From Actinomycetota bacterium (GTDB taxonomy: Bacteria; Actinomycetota; Acidimicrobiia; Acidimicrobiales; JAHWKP01): 12,739 nucleotides of DNA. Made by a program: the position numbers and the translations under genes. Of the stretch, positions 1 to 5,342 are shown piece after piece; position 1 is the first letter of the stretch, and each line of letters begins with the position of its first letter. Location: the NCBI GenBank assembly GCA_019347775.1, contig JAHWKP010000033.1, positions 1-12,739 of the forward strand, in the 5' to 3' direction. The notes below the pieces were generated by a model. It was not told the DNA's origin, did not search any database, and saw only the letters and a list, made by a program, of their open reading frames with translations.

Positions 1-267
1 GAGCCGCTGTTCTCCGCGCGCGCCATCGGATCGACCAACCTGAGCCGGTTCAACGAACGACGCTTCGACCGGCTTCTCGATCGCGACGCCCGCCGGGCCA
101 CGACGCCCGAGGACCAGGCGCTCGTGTACCAGGAGCTCGAGGACATGGCGTGCGCCGAGATGCCGGTGGTGCCGGTGTCGAGCGCGAGAACGACCGACAC
201 CTCAGTCCTCCAATTCGGGCACGGGCTCGTAGTAGTTCTCGGGGCCGATCTTCTTGACGTCGGTTAG
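1..267 (+). CDS. ABC transporter solute-binding protein, C-terminal fragment (family 5, peptide/nickel type)
   Basis: The reading frame is open from base 1 and ends at TAG 265-267, so only the last 88 codons are present and the start lies outside the window. The visible peptide carries NLSRFNERRFDRLL, then a Thr-Pro-Glu segment, then YQELEDMACAEMPVVPV. This is the usual C-terminal pattern of SBP_bac_5 (DppA/OppA-like) extracytoplasmic binding proteins: an 'N-x-S-x-F-N-x-x-x-F-D-x-L' helix followed by a helix ending in 'P-V-V/I-P-V'. Such proteins capture oligopeptides or similar solutes for an ABC permease. After PVVPV only about 30 residues remain, without the 'G-x-x-x-x-P-x-G-x-x-D-L' ending that many members have. 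The last 66 bases overlap the 3' end of the convergent selenoprotein gene, so the original C terminus may be altered. Family assignment is fairly secure; the substrate cannot be told. Confidence 0.7.
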   Translation, partial: EPLFSARAIGSTNLSRFNERRFDRLLDRDARRATTPEDQALVYQELEDMACAEMPVVPVSSARTTDTSVLQFGHGLVVVLGADLLDVG

Positions 268-1269
268 CCAGTCGCCGTCGTAGACGTCGGTTGGGCCTTG
301 GCGGCGGTCGACGAGGCTCCAGGCCTGGCGCTTGTAGGTCCAGTTGTCGGGTTGCAACTCGTGGGCGCGGCGGAACCACTTGACCGCGTCGTCGCCGTAA
401 CCCTCGCGCCAGAGGTGCTGGCCGAGCTCGAAGGCGGCCGCCGCTTCCGCTGTCTCGGGGGACCGGGGTCGGGAGCGGGCGAGTACTTCCTCTGGGGGCA
501 GCGCGAAGCGGCTGGCTTCACTCTTGTCGGCCCAGTCGCGAACGGCTTCGGCGTAGCCCTTCGGCACCTTCAGCCGTTGGACGAGCTCGAAGGCCTCGCG
601 CATCTTGGGCGGGGCGTCGGCCGGCAGTTCGGTGGGCGGTTGGTAGCCGACCCCGGATGGCGACGGACCGCTGAACGCGGTCTCGGGACCACGCACGATC
701 ATCCCGTCCTCGTCGATCCACACCGCGGAGGGAACGTTGACGATGCCGAGGAGCTCGTCGAGGCGATGGGCGGAGTCGATGAGCGACGGGTGCTCGGGGT
801 TCGCGCGCTCGACGTGCTTGCGAACGGCGTCGGGCCCGCCCGTGTCAAGGGCGACGGTGACGATCTCGAGGCCCTTCGGGTGAAGCTCGGTTCGGAGTTC
901 CTGCCACACGGGCAGGTCGAGGCGACACCCTCACCAAGAGGCCCAGGCGACCATCACGACCTTGCGGCCGAGCAGGGACGAGAAGGAGAAGGGTTCTCCG
1001 TCGAGATCGGGGAGCGTTAGCTCCGGGAACCGGACGCCGGTGAGGAACCGTCCGCCGGACTCAGGCCCGAGCGACCACACACCATGGTCGGCGTCGTGGA
1101 GCAGCGGCATGCCGAGTCGCTGTGAGAGCGGCTCGAGGTCCACGCCAGACAGGTCGTCGGATGGGAAGGGCACGCAGACGTCATCGCGGCACAGGCCTTC
1201 GAGCTTGAGCTCCCAGCCGGTGGCGCGTCGCAACTGGTCGGCAGTGAGCCGAGGCGCGGTGGCGATCAC
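202..1269 (-). CDS. Predicted selenoprotein: thioredoxin-fold (redoxin/TlpA-like) oxidoreductase, UGA at codon 113 read as selenocysteine
   Basis: One continuous minus-strand frame runs from GTG 1269-1267 to TGA 204-202 (355 residues), broken only by an in-frame TGA at 933-931. On either side the protein is a single redoxin domain. Beta strand KVVMVAWASW comes directly before the TGA, and GCRLDLPVWQELRTEL directly after it. The strand EIVTVALD and the cis-proline segment NVPSAVWIDEDG (Pro180) follow. In thioredoxins the residue after 'W-A-S-W' is the attacking Cys, so Sec113 with Cys115 would form a U-G-C redox motif. Residues 1-75 contain a separate Cys pair, CRDDVC (27 and 32). Residues about 274-320 look like a TPR-type helical repeat. 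No signal peptide is seen, so it is probably cytoplasmic. The GTG start was chosen because PRLTADQLRRATGWEL follows closely and a TAGGTT hexamer lies 7 nt upstream (leaderless). Upstream in-frame sequence to 1389 looks non-coding and overlaps the nrdJ promoter. A bacterial SECIS candidate follows the TGA. The exact substrate is unknown. Confidence 0.85.
900..916 (-). promoter_or_regulatory. Candidate bacterial SECIS hairpin downstream of the Sec codon
   Basis: Reading the minus strand, 14 nt after the TGA, CCUGCC pairs perfectly with GGCAGG around the five-base loop CGUGU. The loop begins 20 nt after the UGA. Known bacterial SECIS elements have an apical loop about 16-37 nt after UGA, a short upper stem, and a G in the first two loop positions, often followed by U; this hairpin meets all of these (G at loop position 2, then U). 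It lies inside the coding frame, as in E. coli fdhF. SelB recognition is inferred from the fold, not shown. Confidence 0.75.
931..933 (-). other. In-frame TGA, predicted selenocysteine codon (Sec113)
   Basis: On the minus strand the codons read GCC TGG GCC TCT TGG TGA GGG TGT CGC CTC GAC CTG CCC. No base has to be inserted or deleted to join the two halves of the redoxin domain. The TGA sits exactly at the N-terminal active-site position of the thioredoxin fold, where sulfur or selenium chemistry is expected. A random nonsense mutation would be unlikely to hit that one codon. A Cys is retained two residues on (U-G-C), as would suit formation of a selenenyl-sulfide. Confidence 0.85.
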
Positions 1270-1276
1270 GGTCCCG

Positions 1277-1282
1277 AACCTA
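1277..1282 (-). promoter_or_regulatory. Possible -10 element for the selenoprotein gene (leaderless-type start)
   Basis: TAGGTT on the minus strand ends 7 nt before GTG 1269, which would put the transcript start at or next to the start codon. No Shine-Dalgarno sequence is seen upstream of this GTG. No convincing -35 sits at 16-18 nt (TTTGCA is 14 nt away), so this is a weak call resting on the same arrangement at other genes in the window. Confidence 0.3.
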
Positions 1283-1348
1283 TTTGAGCCGCACAGTGCA
1301 AACCTTCGCGAACGCCCTTTGACCTGCGGATTCTCGGGCCGCTCAGGC

Positions 1349-1378
1349 TTGACACCGTGGTAGTTACAATGCTGTAAT
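1349..1378 (+). promoter_or_regulatory. nrdJ promoter (-35 TTGACA, -10 TGTAAT)
   Basis: A perfect -35 TTGACA (1349-1354) is followed after 18 bases by TGTAAT (1373-1378), a 5/6 match to the -10 consensus. Transcription would begin near 1385, leaving a leader of about 110 nt before the nrdJ ATG. An alternative -10, TACAAT at 1365-1370, has no partner -35 at the right distance. The NrdR-like boxes lie over and just downstream of the predicted start point. Confidence 0.6.
1364..1377. repeat. Inverted repeat TTACA-atgc-TGTAA over the nrdJ -10
   Basis: Two perfect 5-base arms separated by 4 bases overlap the -10 hexamer. The shape resembles a small dimeric-repressor operator, but the arms are short and the binding protein cannot be named. 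It could also arise by chance in a promoter rich in A and T. Confidence 0.35.
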
Positions 1379-1380
1379 AA

Positions 1381-1427
1381 GTCCCACATCTCGGGGCGGA
1401 TCTCCGGCGGACCACAACATGTAGTGG
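1381..1427 (+). promoter_or_regulatory. Pair of NrdR-like boxes, 31 bp apart, upstream of nrdJ
   Basis: NrdR boxes have the published 16-bp pattern acaCwAtATaTwGtgt and occur as tandem pairs about three helical turns apart. At 1412-1427, CCACAACATGTAGTGG matches all the strongly conserved bases and 12 of 16 overall. At 1381-1396, exactly 31 bp upstream, GTCCCACATCTCGGGG is a weaker site but keeps all six core bases (C4, A6, A8, T9, T11, G13). NrdR is the ATP/dATP-sensing repressor of ribonucleotide reductase genes. The spacing and the downstream gene make this a well-supported regulatory call, although the upstream box is degenerate. Confidence 0.65.
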
Positions 1428-1458
1428 TGGAACCCGTGCTTGGGCTAAAAAAAGAAAA

Positions 1459-1473
1459 GCCGCAAATGGCGGC
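1459..1473 (+). other. Small hairpin in the nrdJ leader
   Basis: GCCGC and GCGGC pair perfectly around a five-base AAATG loop, just after an A-rich run (1447-1458) and 8 nt before the ribosome binding site. It is too short and lacks a U-tract for a terminator. I see no cobalamin riboswitch core in this leader, although nrdJ depends on B12. Confidence 0.3.
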
Positions 1474-1481
1474 AGGGACCT

Positions 1482-1486
1482 GGAGG
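1482..1486 (+). promoter_or_regulatory. Ribosome binding site of nrdJ
   Basis: GGAGG lies 10 bases before ATG 1497 and fixes this start. The protein then begins directly with the expected N-terminal sequence leading into FTTPGVHPYDEI. Confidence 0.7.
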
Positions 1487-1496
1487 AATTCGACTG

Positions 1497-4316
1497 ATGG
1501 CTATCGCTCCTGAACGGCTCGGCATTGGGATCCGCCGGCACTTCACTACGCCCGGGGTTCATCCCTACGACGAGATCACGTGGGAGGAGCGAGACGCCCG
1601 CATCACCAACTACAAGGACGGCAGCGTCGCCTTCGAGCAGCTCGGAGTCGAGGTGCCGTCGACGTGGAGCGTCAACGCCACCAACATCCTCGCCCAGAAG
1701 TACTTCCGGGGTACGCTCGGCACCGACGAGCGCGAGACGTCGCTCAAGCAGGTCGCCGACCGGGTGGTGAACACCATCACCGCATGGGGTGTGAAGGACG
1801 GTTACTTCACGGACACCGCGGAAGCCGAGGCCTTCTCGGCAGAGCTCAAGCACCTGATCGTCACCCAGAAGGCGGCCTTCAACTCGCCGGTCTGGTTCAA
1901 CATCGGCGTCCGCGGTGTGCCGCAGCAAGCATCAGCTTGCTTCATCCTGTCGGTCGACGACTCGATGCAGTCGATTCTGAACTGGTACGTCGAGGAGGGC
2001 ACGATCTTCAAGGGCGGTTCGGGATCCGGCGTGAACCTGTCCAAGATCCGCTCCTCAAAGGAGGCCATGACCGGCGGCGGGACTGCCTCCGGTCCGGTGA
2101 GCTTCATGCGTGGCGCCGACGCGTCGGCGGGGACAATTAAGAGCGGAGGCAAGACCCGTCGCGCCGCCAAGATGGTCGTGCTCAACGTCGACCACCCCGA
2201 CATCGAAGAGTTCATCTGGTGCAAGGCGCGCGAGGAGCGCAAGGCCCACGCCCTGCGCGACGCCGGATTCGACATGGGCCTCGACGGCGACGACATCCAC
2301 TCGATCCAGTACCAGAACGCCAACAACTCGGTGCGGGTCAGCGACGAGTTCATGCAGGCCGTGATCGACGACGCCGATTGGGAACTCAAGGCGGTTACCG
2401 ACGGCCGGACGATTCAGACGCTCAAGGCGCGCAAGCTGTTCCGTGACATCGCCCAGGCCGCATGGGAGTGCGCCGACCCCGGCGTGCAGTACGACACCAC
2501 GATCAACAAGTGGCACACCGCCCCGGCCACCGGCCCGATCACGGCAAGTAACCCCTGCAGCGAGTACGTACATCTGGATGACAGCGCGTGCAACTTGGCT
2601 TCGCTGAATCTGATGAAGTTCCTCAACCCGGACGACTCGTTCGACGTCGAGGGCTACAAGGCCGCAGTCGCGGTTGTGTTCACCGCCCAGGAGATCCTCG
2701 TCGGCAACGCTGACTACCCGACCGAGAAGATCGCGGAGACCTCCCGGCGCTTCCGCCAGCTCGGCATGGGCTACGCCAACCTCGGCGCTCTGCTCATGGC
2801 CCAGGGGCTTCCCTACGACTCAGACGCCGGACGGGCGTGGGCCGGTGCGATCACCGCGCTCATGACCGGGCACGCCTACGAGACCTCGGCCCGCACCGCC
2901 GGCCGCATGGGTCCGTTCGCCGGCTACACCGAGAACGCCGAGCACATGAAGCGCGTGCTGCGCATGCATCGCGAAGCGGCTGCGCAGATCGACGAGGAGC
3001 TCGTTCCGCCGGAACTGCTGTCGGCTGCTCAGGAGTCCTGGGACAACGCGGTCGAACTCGCGGAATCCAACGGCGTGCGCAACTCGCAAGCGACAGTTTT
3101 GGCTCCGACCGGGACTATTGGCCTTCTGATGGACTGCGACACCACGGGTATCGAACCAGACCTGTCGCTGGTCAAGACCAAGAAGTTGGTCGGTGGCGGC
3201 ACGATGTCGATCGTCAACCAGACGGTGCCCCGTGCGCTCGACAAGCTCGGTTACGCGGCCGAGGAGCGCGACGTGATCATCGCCTACATCGCCGAGAACA
3301 ACACGATCATGGGAGCGCCGGCACTGAAGGACGAGCACAAGCCGGTGTTCGCCTGCTCCATGGGCGACAACGTGATCCACCACATGGGTCACATCCGGAT
3401 GATGGCGGCGGCCCAGCCGTTTTTGAGCGGCGCGATCTCCAAAACGGTGAACATGCCGCGCGACGTGACGGCCGAGGACATCGCCAAGGCGTACTTCGAC
3501 GGCTGGAAGCTGGGGCTCAAGGCGGTGGCCGTCTACCGCGACAACTGCAAGCTTGGTCAGCCGCTCTCCACGACCAAGAAGGAAGGTGCGGCTGAACCGG
3601 CCGGGGACGCGGCCACCACCGCGGCGCCGGTTGCCGCTGCGCCGGCCGCCAGCACCGACGATCTCGCCGGCCTGCAGAAGTCCTACGACTCAAACGTGCT
3701 GGTGGTACGCGAACCCCTCCGGGAGCGCATGCCCAAGCGTCGTCGTTCGGCGACGTTCAAGTTCCGGGTGGCCGACTGCGAGGGCTACGTCACCGTCGGT
3801 GAGTACGACGACGGGCGCCCGGGTGAGATCTTCGTCCGGGTCGCCAAGCAGGGCTCGACCCTGGCCGGCATCATGGACGCCTTCGCCGTGTCGGTCAGCC
3901 TCGGGCTGCAATACGGCGTTCCGCTGGCGACGTACGTGAACCAGTACTGCAACACCCGCTTCGAGCCGGCCGGCATGACCGACGACCCGGACCTGCGGAT
4001 CGCATCGAGCCTGATCGACTACATCTTCCGCCGGTTGGCCGTCGATTACCTCCCGCGTGAACAGCGCGAGACGCTCGGCATCCTCACCAGCTCCGAGCGG
4101 GTGCAGCCCACTCTTCCCGGAGTGGAGGAGGAGACCACGCCGTCGGCGCCGCTGGTCGCATCCGAGCCCGTCGCATCGAGCGCTTCGTCGGTAGAAGCCT
4201 CGCCGGAGCCGAAGATCTCCGACGCCCCGTACTGCTCGCAGTGCGGCATCCAGATGGTGCGGGCCGGCTCCTGCCACGCCTGCCCCAGCTGCGGCACGAC
4301 ATCGGGCTGCAGCTAG
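1497..4316 (+). CDS. nrdJ: Vitamin B12-dependent (class II) ribonucleoside-diphosphate reductase
   Basis: The 939-residue protein makes deoxyribonucleotides from ribonucleotides, using adenosylcobalamin to generate a thiyl radical and needing no oxygen. It has the long actinobacterial NrdJ form. Near the N terminus is FTTPGVHPYDEI, then FNSPVWFN (from 128) and the first redox cysteine in QQASACF (Cys148). The catalytic loop NPCSE (352-356) carries the thiyl Cys354 and Glu356. The second redox cysteine is Cys365 in DDSACNL. The phosphate-binding loop is APTGTIG (536-542). An Ala/Pro-rich linker (about 698-720) precedes the TSCPD-type domain, and a second flexible linker (about 880-908) leads to a C-terminal Cys cluster (913, 916, 926, 929, 932, 938) that would shuttle electrons to the active site or bind zinc. 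Transcription probably starts from the TTGACA promoter under NrdR control. It is divergent from the selenoprotein gene and ends at a strong hairpin terminator. All key residues are present. Confidence 0.97.
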   Translation: MAIAPERLGIGIRRHFTTPGVHPYDEITWEERDARITNYKDGSVAFEQLGVEVPSTWSVNATNILAQKYFRGTLGTDERETSLKQVADRVVNTITAWGVKDGYFTDTAEAEAFSAELKHLIVTQKAAFNSPVWFNIGVRGVPQQASACFILSVDDSMQSILNWYVEEGTIFKGGSGSGVNLSKIRSSKEAMTGGGTASGPVSFMRGADASAGTIKSGGKTRRAAKMVVLNVDHPDIEEFIWCKAREERKAHALRDAGFDMGLDGDDIHSIQYQNANNSVRVSDEFMQAVIDDADWELKAVTDGRTIQTLKARKLFRDIAQAAWECADPGVQYDTTINKWHTAPATGPITASNPCSEYVHLDDSACNLASLNLMKFLNPDDSFDVEGYKAAVAVVFTAQEILVGNADYPTEKIAETSRRFRQLGMGYANLGALLMAQGLPYDSDAGRAWAGAITALMTGHAYETSARTAGRMGPFAGYTENAEHMKRVLRMHREAAAQIDEELVPPELLSAAQESWDNAVELAESNGVRNSQATVLAPTGTIGLLMDCDTTGIEPDLSLVKTKKLVGGGTMSIVNQTVPRALDKLGYAAEERDVIIAYIAENNTIMGAPALKDEHKPVFACSMGDNVIHHMGHIRMMAAAQPFLSGAISKTVNMPRDVTAEDIAKAYFDGWKLGLKAVAVYRDNCKLGQPLSTTKKEGAAEPAGDAATTAAPVAAAPAASTDDLAGLQKSYDSNVLVVREPLRERMPKRRRSATFKFRVADCEGYVTVGEYDDGRPGEIFVRVAKQGSTLAGIMDAFAVSVSLGLQYGVPLATYVNQYCNTRFEPAGMTDDPDLRIASSLIDYIFRRLAVDYLPREQRETLGILTSSERVQPTLPGVEEETTPSAPLVASEPVASSASSVEASPEPKISDAPYCSQCGIQMVRAGSCHACPSCGTTSGCS

Positions 4317-4346
4317 TTCGCCAGCTCACCCGCGCATAACCGAGAG

Positions 4347-4375
4347 GGCCCGGAGCTTCGGCTCCGGGCCTTCGT
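4347..4375 (+). terminator. Rho-independent-type terminator of nrdJ
   Basis: GGCCCGGAGC (4347-4356) pairs perfectly with GCTCCGGGCC (4361-4370) around a stable TTCG tetraloop, 30 bases after the nrdJ stop. The tail TTCGT is only modestly T-rich, as is common in high-GC actinobacteria. It isolates nrdJ from the arsR promoter that begins a few bases later. Confidence 0.85.
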
Positions 4376-4386
4376 CGTCCGAGGAC

Positions 4387-4416
4387 TTGCGTGCCCGGCT
4401 GATGTCTGCTTATCTA
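4387..4416 (+). promoter_or_regulatory. arsR-type gene promoter (TTGCGT / TATCTA), leaderless
   Basis: TTGCGT (4387-4392) and TATCTA (4411-4416) are separated by 18 bases. The start point would fall at 4423-4424, on the ATG itself, so the mRNA is predicted to be leaderless. No Shine-Dalgarno sequence is present. The -10 forms the left arm of the operator. Confidence 0.5.
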
Positions 4417-4436
4417 CAACCAGATGGTTGTAGATA
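4411..4436. promoter_or_regulatory. Perfect inverted-repeat operator centred on the arsR start codon
   Basis: TATCTACAACC (4411-4421) and GGTTGTAGATA (4426-4436) are exact reverse complements separated by AGAT. The repeat covers the -10 and the first codons of the regulator gene, since the ATG is 4424-4426. A dimeric ArsR protein bound here would block transcription, so autoregulation is the natural reading. The regulator's identity as the binder is inferred from position. Confidence 0.75.
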
Positions 4437-4774
4437 GGTTGATCGACGAGACCGTGGACGGCCTGTTCCGCTCACTGGCCGACCCCACCCGCCGCGACAT
4501 CCTCCGCCGCTGCGGCCGTGGACAGCTGTCGGTGTCGCAACTGGCCGTGTGCTATCCGATGAGCTTCGCCGCCGTGCAGAAGCACGTTGCGGTCCTGGAG
4601 AAGGCCGAACTGGTGACCAAGGAACGCAAGGGCCGCGAACAACTGGTGCGAGGCAAGGTCGAGACCATCCGCACGGCCGGTCGACTCCTCGAGGAGCTCG
4701 AAGTCGTCTGGCGAGGCCGCATCGACCGGATCGAGCAGATCCTGGGAGACGAAAAGAGAGGAAGCCGCAAATGA
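4424..4774 (+). CDS. ArsR-family winged-helix transcriptional regulator
   Basis: The 116-residue protein opens with the canonical helix SLADPTRRDILRR (17-29). A helix-turn-helix follows, with QLSVSQLAV and recognition helix SFAAVQKHVAVLEKAELV (47-64), and then the beta-hairpin wing around KERKGREQL. No CxC or other metal-binding cysteine motif is visible, so it belongs to the large non-metal ArsR group that is paired with AHSA1/SRPBCC genes. The start ATG lies inside a perfect operator repeat and just after a -10, which argues for leaderless translation and self-repression. Its TGA overlaps the next gene's ATG (ATGA, 4771-4774), so the two are translationally coupled. Confidence 0.9.
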   Translation: MVVDRLIDETVDGLFRSLADPTRRDILRRCGRGQLSVSQLAVCYPMSFAAVQKHVAVLEKAELVTKERKGREQLVRGKVETIRTAGRLLEELEVVWRGRIDRIEQILGDEKRGSRK

Positions 4775-5274
4775 CCGTCAAGAGCGTCACCAAGGACCCG
4801 GAGGCCCTGACCATGACGATCTCCGTCGAACTCGACGCCACCGCCGAGCGCGCCTGGCAGCTCTGGGCGGACCCGCGTCAGCTCGAACGGTGGTGGGGAC
4901 CTCCGACGTATCCCGCCACCGTCGTCGACCACGACCTAGTCGCCGGCGGCGGCGGGACCTACTTCATGACGAGCCCCGAGGGCGAGAAGTTCCACGGCTG
5001 GTGGGAAGTCATTTCCGCCGACCCGCCGAAGCGCCTCGAACTGAGGGACGGCTTCGCCGACGACAGCGGCAAGCGCAACGATGAGATGCCCGTCACGGTC
5101 ATGACGATGACGTTGGACGAGATCGATTCGGCCCGCACTCTCATGACCATCGAGTCCCGCTTCCCCTCCAAGGAAGACATGGAGCGCCTCATCGAGATGG
5201 GCATGGAGGAAGGCATCAAGGAAGCCCTTGGCCAAATCGACGCCATCCTCGCCGGAGACGCGACCTCCGGCTAG
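4771..5274 (+). CDS. SRPBCC / AHSA1-domain protein
   Basis: The 167-residue protein shows the AHSA1 (Aha1 C-terminal-like) pattern. It begins with a strand ending SVELDATAERAWQLWADP, then LERWWGPP (38-44), then YFMTSPEGEKFHGWWEV and RLELRDGF. A C-terminal helix ends EGIKEALGQIDAIL. The fold makes a hydrophobic cavity that binds small ligands; the ligand here is unknown. The frame is open further upstream, but ATG 4771 is preferred. It gives the family's usual length, overlaps the ArsR stop by 4 bases, and has GAGAGGA about 9 bases upstream. ArsR-AHSA1 pairs are common in actinobacteria, and the ArsR protein presumably controls both genes. Confidence 0.9.
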   Translation: MTVKSVTKDPEALTMTISVELDATAERAWQLWADPRQLERWWGPPTYPATVVDHDLVAGGGGTYFMTSPEGEKFHGWWEVISADPPKRLELRDGFADDSGKRNDEMPVTVMTMTLDEIDSARTLMTIESRFPSKEDMERLIEMGMEEGIKEALGQIDAILAGDATSG

Positions 5275-5301
5275 CGGCCGCGAGTCGGGGGAACGGAAAG
5301 G

Positions 5302-5335
5302 GGGCGTACTTAGATCGGACTACCCGATCGGAGCA
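5302..5335 (+). repeat. Intergenic repeat copy A (GGGCGTAYTTAG ... CCGATCGGAGCA)
   Basis: GGGCGTACTTAG, 10 bases, then CCGATCGGAGCA. The same two 12-base blocks, with one C/T change and a 7-base spacer, recur at 7393-7423. Both copies lie just downstream of a stop codon, outside coding sequence. Confidence 0.5.
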
Positions 5336-5340
5336 CGCCC
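5302..5340. terminator. Symmetrical two-stem hairpin between convergent genes, probable bidirectional terminator
   Basis: An inner stem GATCGG/CCGATC (5313-5318 with 5324-5329, loop ACTAC) sits within an outer stem GGGCGT/ACGCCC (5302-5307 with 5335-5340). Each side has a five-base internal loop. It lies 27 bases after the AHSA1 stop and 2 bases before the stop of the opposing HTH_42 gene, which suits a shared terminator. There is no T-run on either side. Confidence 0.5.
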
Positions 5341-5342
5341 GA

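Noticed and set aside
202..909. Separate downstream gene starting at GTG 909
   Set aside because: The GTG lies in the SECIS-like loop and in the middle of the redoxin domain. A protein starting there would lack the first beta strand and the active-site residue, and there is no ribosome binding site.
298..1020. Plus-strand open frame of 240 codons
   Set aside because: It is the antisense shadow of the selenoprotein gene, with no recognisable domain and low-complexity composition.
931..1389. Separate truncated upstream gene, or a nonsense-mutated pseudogene
   Set aside because: The frame is intact across the TGA, the domain is otherwise well preserved, and the stop falls exactly on the catalytic codon with a hairpin after it. 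A pseudogene remains possible but is less likely. The extension from 1269 to 1389 overlaps the nrdJ promoter and looks non-coding.
1385..1496. Cobalamin riboswitch in the nrdJ leader
   Set aside because: I looked for the conserved B12-box type core and multi-helix layout and did not see them. The leader of about 110 nt is also short for this class.
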